NCBI RefSeq assembly: GCF_018861735.1
Contig: NZ_JAHLEB010000005.1
Coordinates: 62,001 to 126,000, forward strand
DNA: 64,000 nt
DNA from: Clostridium lacusfryxellense
Lineage (GTDB): Bacteria > Bacillota > Clostridia > Clostridiales > Clostridiaceae
Direction of reading: 5' to 3'
The translations under genes and the position numbers were made by a program. Below are positions 26,406-35,888 of this stretch, piece after piece (the stretch's first letter is position 1; each line of letters opens with the position of its first letter). The notes under the pieces were generated by a model, which was given only the letters and a program-made list of their open reading frames with translations, ran no database searches and had not been told where the DNA came from.

Positions 26406-26762
26406 TATAATTCTCCCCTTTCTATGTCTCATTATTTAGCTAAGCCCTAATTATTTAACTATATACTATTCTTTAATATATTAGCTTGTCTACTTAATTT
26501 GGTTTTATAAAAATTATAAAAACGATGACACCCTAATACTTATACAATATGTCTTATTATTCCACACGTCAAGTGTTGGTGATATAATTTATTATATATT
26601 CCTAAAAAAATAACCTACTATGATATTTTAAATATATCTAAAATATAATTGAAAGCATATTGAAAATTATACCATATAAACGGGTATAAAAGAGGTAAAT
26701 TTTGTAAAAATATTTTCATTTGTAATTTATTGTTATATTCACAACAGATACTAACCTTTTTA
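26406..26762. other. Intergenic region upstream of glgC
   Basis: No convincing gene is present. A 63-codon reading at 26618-26809 has no ribosome site and runs into a palindrome. The stretch is very AT-rich and holds a candidate promoter for glgC at 26544-26572. Confidence 0.5.
26544..26572 (-). promoter_or_regulatory. Candidate promoter for glgC operon
   Basis: On the minus strand TTGACG (-35), 17 bases, TATTGT (-10). It lies about 140 bases before the glgC start. The -10 is only a moderate match, so this is tentative. Confidence 0.4.
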
Positions 26763-26817
26763 GGCGCACTTTGATAAATAACTATAACTTCTAAATTATT
26801 ATTTATCAAAGTGCGCC
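26763..26817. repeat. Perfect 18-base inverted repeat downstream of speD
   Basis: ggcgcactttgataaata (26763-26780) and its exact complement (26800-26817) enclose 19 bases. It lies about 105 bases beyond the speD stop. Neither flank has a convincing T run, so it is not a standard terminator. Confidence 0.75.
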
Positions 26818-26922
26818 ATATATAAAATTTTTATTGAAACATATAATGTTTTAACTACATACTATTAGCAAAATAAGATTCTTTCGCTAATTGCATATGC
26901 TCATAAACTTACAGTTTATTAA

Positions 26923-27768
26923 TTACTGATTAGAAATGTCCATGCCATAAAATATTTCCGCCATTTCTTTTTCTAGTTTTTGTATAATATCACATTTCTC
27001 GTCTCTCGTTAAATCCTCTTCTTTAATCTCAAACAGATAATTTTCAAGGTCGAAATCATTTATTTTCATTTTTGTATGGAATATACTTGATTGGTATATA
27101 TTCATGTCAATTAAAGTATACCTATCTATTGTCTCTTTAGCAATATAATCTTGTATAGAATTTATCTCATGATCTATAAAATGTTTTTTACCGTCCATAT
27201 CCCTAGTAAAACCTCTAACCTTATAATCTATAGTAATAATATCAGAATCAAAGCTACCTATTAAATAATTAAGAGCTTTTAATGGAGAGATAGTTCCACA
27301 AGTGGCCACATCTATATCTACTCTAAAAGTACTTATATCATTTTGAGGATGACTCTCAGGATAAGTATGAACTGTTACATGACTTTTATCTAAATGTCCA
27401 ACAATGTTTTCTCTCATCGGTGTCAAAATCCCCCTATTACATGAAGGATCTACCACATATAGTGGAATTTCTTCCTCTGAAATAAGTAAGGTTACACTTG
27501 CTCCTTGAGGATCATAGTCCTGTTTTGCTATATTTAGTACGCTAGCACCTATCATCTCCGTAACATCGCTCAGAATTTTTGTTAACCTCTCAGCGTTATA
27601 TTGTTCATCAATGTATTCTATATATTTCTTGCGATCCTCTTCTGTTTTTGTGTAACAAATATCATAAATATTAAAACTTAATGATTTTGTTAAGTTGTTA
27701 AATCCGTATAATTTTATTTTGTTTTTTTCGTTTTTAATATCTTTGTCATTTTCATTAATTTTAGTCAA
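26923..27768 (-). CDS. speD: S-adenosylmethionine decarboxylase proenzyme SpeD (E. coli type)
   Basis: A 281-residue proenzyme of the longer bacterial SpeD class. Self-cleavage would occur between Lys128 and Ser129 in [17 protein letters not shown], turning the Ser into the pyruvoyl cofactor. The cysteine in [20 protein letters not shown] is the family's catalytic acid. It makes decarboxylated SAM for spermidine. The start is TTG at 27768, after GGGGAAT. No speE is adjacent; it stands alone between glgC and asd. Confidence 0.93.
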   Translation of the reverse strand: MTKINENDKDIKNEKNKIKLYGFNNLTKSLSFNIYDICYTKTEEDRKKYIEYIDEQYNAERLTKILSDVTEMIGASVLNIAKQDYDPQGASVTLLISEEEIPLYVVDPSCNRGILTPMRENIVGHLDKSHVTVHTYPESHPQNDISTFRVDIDVATCGTISPLKALNYLIGSFDSDIITIDYKVRGFTRDMDGKKHFIDHEINSIQDYIAKETIDRYTLIDMNIYQSSIFHTKMKINDFDLENYLFEIKEEDLTRDEKCDIIQKLEKEMAEIFYGMDISNQ

Positions 27769-27875
27769 CTCTATTCCCCATTTCTCTTAGACTTCTACTA
27801 GAAAAATTATATAACTTATGGCTTCATTGTCAAGGCATATATTTATTACCCTAACCATTCTATATTATAATTTGC

Positions 27876-27904
27876 TTGAAGTATATGCTTTTTAACACTA
27901 TAAT
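27876..27904 (+). promoter_or_regulatory. Candidate promoter for asd
   Basis: TTGAAG, 17 bases, then a perfect TATAAT, on the plus strand about 134 bases before the asd start. No lysine riboswitch or T-box is visible in the leader. Confidence 0.5.
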
Positions 27905-28037
27905 CAACTATAATAGTAACATATATATTTTTATTTTATTCTTACTATTCCCTTTATAACATGTATATCAATATATTTAAGTATAGTATTTATATTTTTC
28001 ACATGTATATATCATTAAAATCGGAGGTATTAATATA

Positions 28038-29123
28038 ATGGATAAAAAATTAAAAGTCGGATTATTAGGTGGAACTGGATTTGTTGGTCAACGTCTTGTT
28101 ACACTACTTGGAAACCACCCTTATTTTGAAATAGTTGTTATTGCCGCTAGTGAGAATTCTGTTGGTAAAACTTATCTCGAGGCAGTAAGCAATAGGTGGA
28201 AATTAGACGTACCTATGCCTGAGAGTGTTAAAAGCATAGTAGTAAAAAACATCAATGAAGTAGATGTAATAAGTGGTTTAGTAGATTTTGTATTCTGCGC
28301 TGTTAATATGAGTGCAAATGAAATAAGAGAGATTGAAGAAAGATACGCAAAAGCTGAAACTCCTGTAATTTCAAATAACTCTGCGCACCGTAAAACGGCT
28401 GATGTTCCAATGGTTATACCAGAAATAAATGCAGACCATTTTGAATTAATTAACGTGCAACGCACGCGCCTTGGAACTAAAAGAGGTTTTATTGTAGCAA
28501 AACCGAACTGCTCAATTCAAAGTTATGTTCCCGCTATAAGTGCGCTTATGGAATATAAACCTACAAAAATACTAGTTTGCACATATCAAGCTATATCAGG
28601 TTCTGGAAAGATATTTTCAGACTGGCCAGAAATTATTGACAATGTTATACCATATATAGGTGGAGAAGAAGAAAAAAGCGAGCAGGAACCTCTAAAAATT
28701 TGGGGTCATATAGAAAATGATAAAATAGTTAATGCAGAGCAGCCTATAATTTCCACTCAATGTATACGTGTCCCTGTAGCTGACGGTCACTTAGCTGCAG
28801 TGTTTGTTTCCTTTGAAGAGAAACCATCAAAAGAAACTATTTTAAAACTTTGGTCTGAATTTAAAGGTAAACCACAACTTTTGAATCTTCCAAATGCACC
28901 CGAGCAATTTTTAACTTACTTTGAGGAAAATGATAGACCTCAAACAAAACTGGACAGAAATATCGAAAAAGGTATGGGAATAGCAGTTGGAAGACTTAGA
29001 GAAGATAAATTATTCGACTACAAATTTGTTTGTTTATCCCACAACACCTTACGTGGAGCAGCAGGTGGCGCAGTGCTTTCAGCTGAACTTTTATTTAGCG
29101 AGGGTTATTTAACATCTAAATAG
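28038..29123 (+). CDS. asd: Aspartate-semialdehyde dehydrogenase Asd
   Basis: A 361-residue NADP-dependent enzyme that converts aspartyl phosphate to aspartate semialdehyde for lysine, threonine, methionine and diaminopimelate. The nucleotide loop GLLGGTGFVGQRL is at residues 8-20. The acylated cysteine is Cys158 in AKPNCSIQSY, and the basic motif near residue 248 has RVPVADGHLAAV. The sequence and length match the archaeal/fungal-like Asd branch found in several clostridia. CGGAGG precedes the ATG. Monocistronic, convergent with cbiT. Confidence 0.95.
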   Translation: MDKKLKVGLLGGTGFVGQRLVTLLGNHPYFEIVVIAASENSVGKTYLEAVSNRWKLDVPMPESVKSIVVKNINEVDVISGLVDFVFCAVNMSANEIREIEERYAKAETPVISNNSAHRKTADVPMVIPEINADHFELINVQRTRLGTKRGFIVAKPNCSIQSYVPAISALMEYKPTKILVCTYQAISGSGKIFSDWPEIIDNVIPYIGGEEEKSEQEPLKIWGHIENDKIVNAEQPIISTQCIRVPVADGHLAAVFVSFEEKPSKETILKLWSEFKGKPQLLNLPNAPEQFLTYFEENDRPQTKLDRNIEKGMGIAVGRLREDKLFDYKFVCLSHNTLRGAAGGAVLSAELLFSEGYLTSK

Positions 29124-29141
29124 AAAAAAGCGCATCAAATA

Positions 29142-29421
29142 TGAAATTTCTCCTGCGTGAATGAAATAAGAGCTTGAAACATGAAATCCCATTAAGGAAT
29201 TCTAATCTTTTACAAATATAAAAGAAGAATTTCTAAATGGGATTTCAATTGTTTCTGTACTTCTTATTTCTATTCACTTCCGGAGAAATTTCATACTATT
29301 ATGTATATCTATCATTAAATTAAGGACTCTTGCGACTCATGAACATGAATTCTTAAACCCACTGTTAGGAAAATCTGAGGCCTATTGCCTCAATCTCTTA
29401 CTTAGAGTCACGCAGGAGAAA
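29142..29421. repeat. Structured intergenic element with competing inverted repeats
   Basis: The left arm at 29142-29160 can pair perfectly with either of two later segments: 12 bases with 29282-29293, or 14 bases (tttctcctgcgtga) with 29408-29421. Between them are a long imperfect hairpin (tgaaatcccatt 29182-29193 with its complement 29236-29247) and, in the second half, GAGGC-ctatt-GCCTC. It fills the gap between the convergent asd and cbiT ends. No coding sequence is visible. It may be a small mobile-element remnant or an RNA; I cannot name it. Confidence 0.6.
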
Positions 29422-29422
29422 G

Positions 29423-29995
29423 TTATAGGTCGCACCTTTTTTTACCACTCACTATAAATATAGGATTATTTGCCATCAACATATAACTCTGCCCTTTTGT
29501 CTTGCTTACTTGAACTTGGACGCATTCAACTTCATAGTTTAGCCCTTTTAAAGCTTCCATAGCCTTGTATACATTATTTAGTGTTATGAAATTCAAAACA
29601 ATGTTTTTGCCTTTTTTAAGTTTATCACCATATTTTTCAATGATATCAGCTATATTTCCGCCACTTCCACCTACAAATATACCATCATATTCTTCTGCAA
29701 TACTTGGCTGAACCTCCATGGCCTCTGCATTTACAATCTCTAAATTATGAGTCTTAAATTTTTCTTTATTTTGATTTAGAACTACTAATGCATCTTCATC
29801 TTTTTCTATAGCTATTACCTTACCATTTTTGCATATCTTGGCAATCTGAATACTTACCGACCCCGTTCCAGCACCAATATCCAACACCTTATAATCCTCT
29901 TCCAGCTCAAGCTTTACAACACTTAATATCCGTACATCTTCCTTTGTCATTGGGCAGTTACCCCTAATGAATTCATCATCCTTAATAAACCTCAT
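29423..29995 (-). CDS. cbiT: Cobalt-precorrin-6B C15-methyltransferase (decarboxylating) CbiT
   Basis: A 190-residue SAM methyltransferase that methylates C15 and decarboxylates the C12 side chain. GNCPMTKEDVRILSV at the N-terminus and motif I VLDIGAGTGSVSIQIA near residue 38 are CbiT hallmarks, as is IFVGGSGGNIADII near 107. AGGTGGTG precedes the ATG. It lies downstream of hemL in the same orientation but is separated by 472 bases that hold a structured element, so it may have its own promoter. CbiE is not in the window. Confidence 0.93.
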   Translation of the reverse strand: MRFIKDDEFIRGNCPMTKEDVRILSVVKLELEEDYKVLDIGAGTGSVSIQIAKICKNGKVIAIEKDEDALVVLNQNKEKFKTHNLEIVNAEAMEVQPSIAEEYDGIFVGGSGGNIADIIEKYGDKLKKGKNIVLNFITLNNVYKAMEALKGLNYEVECVQVQVSKTKGQSYMLMANNPIFIVSGKKRCDL

Positions 29996-30204
29996 ATTTA
30001 CACCACCTGTTTTACTTTAATACATAATATTTGCCTATCTCAACGCATTTATAATCAGTAGGCCATCACCATCAAAATTTTTAAGACTATAGTACTGTAT
30101 GTACATATGCTTAGTACTATAAACGTCAATCGAACTACGGTCACTCTAACGCTTTTTCTGGAGATAATTCAAAATGTTTTTTTAGAATATCATAATTAAA
30201 TAGA

Positions 30205-30432
30205 CTTTATAAGAGAATAAGCATGTAAGAAGTGAAAGATAGTATATAGTAAATTTACAGTGTCTTAATTTATGTAATGTAAAATTCCCGTAAGCGGACC
30301 AGGATGGGTAGCGCGGAACCCTGAGACAGGACGTCGAATGGTTCCCATAGGGAATTTTACATGGAATAAACTTAGACACTGTTAATGAGCGGTCTACTAT
30401 CCTAACTTCTTACATGCTGGAATTTTATAAAG
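30205..30432. ncRNA. Candidate structured RNA of unknown class (strand uncertain)
   Basis: Five nested perfect helices in one 228-base unit: 8 pairs (30205-30212 with 30425-30432), 13 (30221-30233 with 30405-30417), 7 (30238-30244 with 30395-30401), 9 (30257-30265 with 30374-30382) and 13 (30277-30289 with 30350-30362). They enclose a 60-base core that is clearly richer in G and C than its surroundings. The core has further hairpins, GGAACC/GGTTCC and CCTG-aga-CAGG. In the plus orientation GGACC (about 30297) could also pair with GGTCT (about 30391). No protein reading is credible. Alternative: a palindromic mobile element. Confidence 0.55.
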
Positions 30433-30467
30433 TTGATTCGTTATATACTCCAATTATATATTAACCA

Positions 30468-31742
30468 TTAAACTTCAAAACTCTTAAATGCCTCTAAGAA
30501 TTTCTCAATATCCACCTCTGTATGTTTAACATTTAAGAATATTGCTTCAAACTGAGATGGTGCAATATTTATTCCACTTTTTATCATATGCTCAAAGTAC
30601 TTTGCAAATAATTTAACATCACAAGTTTTAGCATCATCAAATGTTTTCACTTCTTTGTTTTTTGTAAAGAAAGCTGTAATCATTGACCCACATCTATTAA
30701 CTACCATAGGTATCTTTTTTTCTTTTGCAATTTGGAGTAATCCCTCTTGTAGTTTTTCCGAAAGTTTTTCCATATTATCATATACGCTAGGATTATTATA
30801 AAGTTTAGTTAAAGTTGCATAACCTGCTGCCATTACTACTGGATTTCCAGACATAGTCCCTGCTTGATAAACTGGTCCCATTGGTGACAAAAGCTCCATT
30901 ATTTCTTTTTTCCCACCATAAGCACCACATGGAAGTCCACCGCCCATGATTTTTGCAAAAGTTATTAAATCAGGGGATACATTATAAATGCTTTGAGCTC
31001 CTTTATATGCTACTCTAAATCCACTCATTACTTCATCAAAAATAAGTAAACATTTGTATTTATCACATAAATTCCTAAGTTCCACTAAAAATTCTTTCTG
31101 GGCTGGGATAACTCCCATATTTCCTGCTACCGGCTCAATAATTATGCATGCAATATCATCACTATACTTTAAAAATAGTTCATTTACACTTTCTATGTCG
31201 TTATACTTTGCTATTAACGTATTTATAATACTTTCCTTAGGCACACCTGCAGACCCTGGTATTCCCTCTGTAAGTACTCCTGAACCTGCTTCTACTAAAA
31301 AACCTTCAGCATGACCGTGATAACAACCTGCGAATTTTATTATTTTATTTTTTTCAGTATATCCTCTAGCAAGTTTCACTGCGCTCATTGTAGCTTCTGT
31401 GCCTGAATTAACCATTCGAACCATATCTACATTATCTACAGTTGAGCAAATATGTTTTGCAAGTTTTAGCTCTATTTCAGTAGGTGCTCCAAATGCAATA
31501 GCTTGCGCTGCAGTGTTTTGTATAGCTTTTACTACATCCTCATCACAATGTCCAAGTATCATAGGTCCCCATGCACATACGAAATCTATGTATTTATTTC
31601 CATCCTCATCATAAATGTACGCTCCCTTACCATTTTTTATAACTTTCGGAGTTACAGATACATCTTTATATGCTCTAACTGGGCTATTAACTCCACCAGG
31701 CATATATTGTTTTGATTCATTAAATATATCTAAATTTCTCAT
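30468..31742 (-). CDS. hemL: Glutamate-1-semialdehyde 2,1-aminomutase HemL
   Basis: A 424-residue PLP enzyme that makes 5-aminolevulinate from glutamate-1-semialdehyde. The N-terminal [12 protein letters not shown] and the PLP lysine in [19 protein letters not shown] near residue 265 are diagnostic. AAAGAGGTAA precedes the ATG. It is the last closely linked gene of the second B12 operon, 46 bases after hemB. It works directly after HemA, which is encoded four genes upstream. Confidence 0.96.
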   Translation of the reverse strand: MRNLDIFNESKQYMPGGVNSPVRAYKDVSVTPKVIKNGKGAYIYDEDGNKYIDFVCAWGPMILGHCDEDVVKAIQNTAAQAIAFGAPTEIELKLAKHICSTVDNVDMVRMVNSGTEATMSAVKLARGYTEKNKIIKFAGCYHGHAEGFLVEAGSGVLTEGIPGSAGVPKESIINTLIAKYNDIESVNELFLKYSDDIACIIIEPVAGNMGVIPAQKEFLVELRNLCDKYKCLLIFDEVMSGFRVAYKGAQSIYNVSPDLITFAKIMGGGLPCGAYGGKKEIMELLSPMGPVYQAGTMSGNPVVMAAGYATLTKLYNNPSVYDNMEKLSEKLQEGLLQIAKEKKIPMVVNRCGSMITAFFTKNKEVKTFDDAKTCDVKLFAKYFEHMIKSGINIAPSQFEAIFLNVKHTEVDIEKFLEAFKSFEV

Positions 31743-31788
31743 AGTAGTTACCTCTTTTCTAAATATTTAGCTATATTACAAACATTAT

Positions 31789-32754
31789 CTACTCCCTAAG
31801 CCATCTACACAAATCAATAGCATAATAAGTAATTATCATATCTGCTCCTGCCCTTTTCATAGATAAATGCATTTCCATAGCTATAGCTTTCTCATCGATC
31901 CAGCCCATCTTCGCTGCTGCTTTTACCATTGCAAACTCTCCACTAACACTGTAAGCTGCTACTGGCACATCATGTCTATCTCTAGCCCATCTTACTACAT
32001 CTAAATAGGATAATGCTGGTTTTACCATTATAATATCTGCGCCTTCCTCAATATCAGCATCTATCTCTCTCATGGCTTCTCTTATATTTGCTGGATCCAT
32101 TTGGTAAGACTTTCTATCTCCGAATTGTGGAGCAGAATTAGCTGCCTCTCTAAATGGGCCGTAAAAAGCTGAGGAGTATTTTGCACTATAAGCCATTATA
32201 GATACATCTTTAAAATCATTTGCATCCAAAACCTCTCTTATAGCAGCTACATGACCATCCATCATGTCAGATGGTGCTATCATATCAGCTCCTGCTTGTG
32301 CGTGGGATAATGCTATTTCTGCTATATATTTTAGGCTCTTATCATTGTCAACCTTTGTTCCTTCAACTATTCCACAATGTCCATGACTTGTGTATTCACA
32401 CATACATACATCTGTTATTATAAGTAAATCTTTCGATATTTCGCGTACTTTTTTAACTGCCCTTTGAATTATGCCATTTTTATCGTAAGCCCCGCATCCA
32501 ACTTCATCTTTATGATCCGGTAGCCCAAATAAAATTATTCCACGAAGACCGACTTCTTCAACCTCTTCTATAACCTCATGAAGTCTATCTAATGAAAAAT
32601 GATAATTTCCCGGCATAGAAGATATTTCTTCTTTAATGTTTTCTCCTTCTACTACAAAAATAGGGAATATAAAGTCCGCGTTGGTTAATACCGTTTCTCT
32701 TACTAAATCACGTATATTTCTTGTTTCTCTAAGTCTTCTATTTCTTTTAAACAA
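31789..32754 (-). CDS. hemB: Porphobilinogen synthase HemB
   Basis: A 321-residue enzyme condensing two 5-aminolevulinates to porphobilinogen. The metal site [18 protein letters not shown] (near residue 118) has the three cysteines of the zinc-dependent class. The Schiff-base lysines are in [18 protein letters not shown] and [10 protein letters not shown]. The start is TTG at 32754, eight bases after AGGAG; no nearby ATG has a site. It lies between cobA/hemD and hemL. Confidence 0.96.
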   Translation of the reverse strand: MFKRNRRLRETRNIRDLVRETVLTNADFIFPIFVVEGENIKEEISSMPGNYHFSLDRLHEVIEEVEEVGLRGIILFGLPDHKDEVGCGAYDKNGIIQRAVKKVREISKDLLIITDVCMCEYTSHGHCGIVEGTKVDNDKSLKYIAEIALSHAQAGADMIAPSDMMDGHVAAIREVLDANDFKDVSIMAYSAKYSSAFYGPFREAANSAPQFGDRKSYQMDPANIREAMREIDADIEEGADIIMVKPALSYLDVVRWARDRHDVPVAAYSVSGEFAMVKAAAKMGWIDEKAIAMEMHLSMKRAGADMIITYYAIDLCRWLRE

Positions 32755-32827
32755 AGTTATCCACTCCTAATTAAATAAATTTTAATGTTATCCACAAATT
32801 GTTATAAAAAAGCACACTAAAGCCTAA

Positions 32828-34285
32828 TTACATTTCCATAAGTTTACTTATAACACCCTTTGCGCTATAAACATCACATATGGTTGATTTTATTCCTTGA
32901 TCAGATAGCGCTTTTGCAGTAATCGGACCTATTGCAAGTGATGTCTTTGACTTTATTGTTTCAAGGCCTACCATTTTAATCATGTTTTTAACTGTAGACG
33001 GTGATGTAAATATTATAAGATCTACATCTTTTATTTCATCCTCAGATCTTAGTTTTCCACATAATGTTTCATAAGTGAGTACCTCGTCAACATAACATCC
33101 AAGACCTCTTAATGCTTCTACTAGATAAGGCCTTGCATCTTTAGATCTTGGCACTAGCACTTTGTCATCTGCCTTTACATATTGCTTCATTTTATCAAAC
33201 AAAGACTCAGCAACAAAATGATCAGCTACAATTTCCGGCATAATACCTCTATTTTTAATAGCGTCGGCAGTAGCTGGTCCTATTGCTGCAATTTTTGCTT
33301 TAAGTTTTCTAATATCAAATCCAATGTCTTTTAAGTAGTCAAAAAAGAAATTTACACCATTGACACTAGTTAATGTTATATAGTCATATTCTACAAGTTT
33401 TTCTTTATAATTATCTAAATTAGATGCTGTGTTTTTAAATGCTATAGAATTTATCTCAAGAACCTGCGCTCCTAAATCTATTAATTCTTCGCGTAGTTCT
33501 TTTGACTGCTCTTTTGAACGGGTTATACAAATACTCTTACCAAATAGTGGTTTTTTCTCATACCAATTAAATTGATCATTAAATTTAACTACCTCACCAA
33601 CTACAATAATGCAAGGAGATGATATCTCTGATTTTTGGACCTTTCCTAAAATATCTATTAAAGTTCCCACTACCTTCTTCTGTTTTGATGTAGTTCCACT
33701 CATTATTACAGCGCATGGGGTACTTTTACTTATTCCATTAAATATAAGACTTTCCGCAATCTTCTGTAGATTTTTAAAACCCATCATAAATACTAGAGTT
33801 CCTCCAAGTTTTCCAACCACTTCCCAGTCTATATTAAGTTTTTCTGCACTCATTGCTGTGAATACGTGAAAACTTTGAGCTATTGCTCTATGAGTTATAG
33901 GAATTCCTGCATAATTAAGCACTGCTATTGGTGATGTTATTCCAGGTATAACTTCGAATTCGATGTTTTCCTTAAGAAGTGCTAGTGCTTCCTCTCCTCC
34001 ACGTCCGAATACAAATGGATCTCCACCTTTAATTCTTCCAACTACATGACCATTTTTAGATAGAGATACTAGCATGTTATTTATTTCTTCCTGAGTTTTA
34101 TAATGGCATCCTGGTTCTTTACCACAATAATATATTTCGCAATCCTCCCTTAAATATTTAAGTACACTAGTGCTCGCAAGCCTATCATACATAACCGCAG
34201 TACATTTACCAAGCATTCTTATTGCTTTTAGTGTTATTAGTTCTTCGTCACCTGGTCCTACTCCCATTAAATAAACCTTTCCCAT
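32828..34285 (-). CDS. cobA/hemD: Fused uroporphyrinogen-III C-methyltransferase / uroporphyrinogen-III synthase
   Basis: A 485-residue two-domain protein. Residues 1-245 are a SUMT (VYLMGVGPGDEELITLKA, GRIKGGDPFVFGRGGEEAL), which makes precorrin-2. Residues about 250-485 are HemD-like (KSICITRSKEQSKELREEL, LITLTSVNGVNFFFDYL-type core), closing hydroxymethylbilane to uroporphyrinogen III. This fusion is common in clostridia and channels precursor to siroheme and B12. AAAGGAGG precedes the ATG. It is 27 bases after hemC. Confidence 0.94.
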   Translation of the reverse strand: MGKVYLMGVGPGDEELITLKAIRMLGKCTAVMYDRLASTSVLKYLREDCEIYYCGKEPGCHYKTQEEINNMLVSLSKNGHVVGRIKGGDPFVFGRGGEEALALLKENIEFEVIPGITSPIAVLNYAGIPITHRAIAQSFHVFTAMSAEKLNIDWEVVGKLGGTLVFMMGFKNLQKIAESLIFNGISKSTPCAVIMSGTTSKQKKVVGTLIDILGKVQKSEISSPCIIVVGEVVKFNDQFNWYEKKPLFGKSICITRSKEQSKELREELIDLGAQVLEINSIAFKNTASNLDNYKEKLVEYDYITLTSVNGVNFFFDYLKDIGFDIRKLKAKIAAIGPATADAIKNRGIMPEIVADHFVAESLFDKMKQYVKADDKVLVPRSKDARPYLVEALRGLGCYVDEVLTYETLCGKLRSEDEIKDVDLIIFTSPSTVKNMIKMVGLETIKSKTSLAIGPITAKALSDQGIKSTICDVYSAKGVISKLMEM

Positions 34286-34312
34286 TAATATCCTCCTTTC
34301 TGTTGTTTAAAA

Positions 34313-35188
34313 TCACTTATCTTCTAAGACATTTTTAGCTAGCATAATACCTAGATTTATATATTCATTTTTATCTCCTGATATTTGTTTTTTTACTATT
34401 TTTCCATTAACATCGAATATACCAAGCATGTGCATATCATCTCCATTTAGATAAGCATACGCACCTATGCACCCATGACAATCTCCATTAAGAGTTGCCA
34501 TAAAGCTTCTCTCTGCATCAACGCAGATTCTAGCATCATAACACTCTAATTTTTTAATCATATCGATTAGAGGGTGATTTTTAACCATTTCAATCCCTAA
34601 TGCTCCTTGAGCAATTGCTGGTACCATTTCCTCTACATTAAAATAATTAGTAATTATATTTTCCATGTTAAGTCTTTTTAATCCTGCAGCTGCAAGTATA
34701 ATTCCATCTAGATTTTCCTTTTCTATTTTTGCTATTCTAGTCTGTACATTACCTCTTATAGGTACAATTTCTACATCTGGTCTAATTATTTTGATTTGTG
34801 TGCCACGTCTTATACTACTGGTACCTATTCTTGCACCCTTAGGTAAATCGTAAAAGCTAATGTTATTAAATGCAACAAATGCATCTCTAACATCTTCCCT
34901 AACTGGAATAGCCACTATTTCAAACTCCTGAGGTATATCGTAGGGTACATCCTTCATGCTGTGCACTGCCATATCAGCTTTGCCATCAATCATAGCGTGC
35001 TCTATTTCCTTTACGAAAAGTCCTTTACCACCTATTTTATCTAAAGTAACATTTAAAATCTTATCTCCCTTAGTCTCAATAAGTACCTTTTCGCAGTCTA
35101 TGTTATACTCTTCTTTAATCATAGCCATAATTGTATTTGCTTGAACTTGTGCAAGTTCACTTCTTCTAGTCCCTATATTAATTTTCAA
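34313..35188 (-). CDS. hemC: Hydroxymethylbilane synthase HemC
   Basis: A 291-residue enzyme that polymerises four porphobilinogens. [15 protein letters not shown] at the N-terminus, MVHSMKDVP-like [11 protein letters not shown] near residue 80, and [12 protein letters not shown] near 235 carry the cofactor-binding cysteine. The start is TTG at 35188, because GAGGAGG lies seven bases upstream and the protein then begins at the conserved [10 protein letters not shown]. The longer reading to 35254 would overlap the previous gene and lacks a site. Confidence 0.95.
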   Translation of the reverse strand: MKINIGTRRSELAQVQANTIMAMIKEEYNIDCEKVLIETKGDKILNVTLDKIGGKGLFVKEIEHAMIDGKADMAVHSMKDVPYDIPQEFEIVAIPVREDVRDAFVAFNNISFYDLPKGARIGTSSIRRGTQIKIIRPDVEIVPIRGNVQTRIAKIEKENLDGIILAAAGLKRLNMENIITNYFNVEEMVPAIAQGALGIEMVKNHPLIDMIKKLECYDARICVDAERSFMATLNGDCHGCIGAYAYLNGDDMHMLGIFDVNGKIVKKQISGDKNEYINLGIMLAKNVLEDK

Positions 35189-35243
35189 AACTAACGCCTC
35201 CTCTAAATCCTGTCCATAAACTTTGACTTTTATATTAATTTCA

Positions 35244-35888
35244 CTAAATTTCATTTTTATAAAACATTTCTAAAATACTATCATGTAATCCCTTAGTATA
35301 AAAAAAGTAGAAATCTTCACTACATACAAAATTCATAATTTCTTTTTTAAGAGTATTCTTCATTACTTTATTTCTTATACTAAAAGTATAATCTATAAAG
35401 TCTGTGTACAGGCAAAGTTTATCTTCCATAATTTCAGCCATAAAAAGTGCTGTTTTAGGGCTACCATATTTAGTATGTAACGCAAATTTAATATTATTTG
35501 TATCTTTTTGAACGGGCGATACGAATAACCCTCGTTTATGATCTTCGCAGTGCACATATAACTTACATATACTATCACAGTATTTTTTTATAATCTCATT
35601 TGTTTCTTTACTATTTGTTGCAATAATAACAATATGATTATTATCCACATAAACTTCATTATAATCATCTTTTATTAATTTAACGTTATATAAACCATCA
35701 ACTTCTAAAAATTCCGGGCAGAATTCTTTTGACACTACTGTAACATTACAGCCTTCCTTTGAAAATGATCTACATTTTATAAAAGCTGCATCTCCCCCAC
35801 CAACAATAAGTACATTAATCTTATTTGAGATAAGTGAAATCATAGTATAATTTAAATCTGAAAGATCCTGCTTATTATGTCCTGACAT
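35244..35888 (-). CDS. Precorrin-2 dehydrogenase (siroheme synthase N-terminal type)
   Basis: A 214-residue NAD-dependent dehydrogenase of the CysG-N/Met8 family that oxidises precorrin-2 to sirohydrochlorin, the substrate of CbiK. The nucleotide loop [19 protein letters not shown] is near residues 24-42, followed by [12 protein letters not shown] and a [16 protein letters not shown] segment. The start at 35888 has AAGGGAGG eight bases upstream, so the gene overlaps the hemA end by 37 bases and is probably translation-coupled. The C-terminal third is divergent. Confidence 0.85.
   Translation of the reverse strand: MSGHNKQDLSDLNYTMISLISNKINVLIVGGGDAAFIKCRSFSKEGCNVTVVSKEFCPEFLEVDGLYNVKLIKDDYNEVYVDNNHIVIIATNSKETNEIIKKYCDSICKLYVHCEDHKRGLFVSPVQKDTNNIKFALHTKYGSPKTALFMAEIMEDKLCLYTDFIDYTFSIRNKVMKNTLKKEIMNFVCSEDFYFFYTKGLHDSILEMFYKNEI

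Noticed and set aside
26618-26809. Minus-strand 63-codon reading in the glgC upstream region
   Set aside because: Poor composition, no ribosome site, and its start lies inside the perfect inverted repeat.
27905-28037. Lysine riboswitch or T-box upstream of asd
   Set aside because: No conserved core of either class is visible in the leader; only a promoter candidate and a ribosome site are seen.
30182-30379. Minus-strand 65-codon reading
   Set aside because: It has no ribosome site and lies across the nested helices at 30205-30432, which explain the sequence better.
30205-30432. Identity as SRP RNA, RNase P, tmRNA, 6S RNA or a group II intron domain
   Set aside because: The diagnostic conserved segments of these RNAs, as I know them, are absent from both strands.
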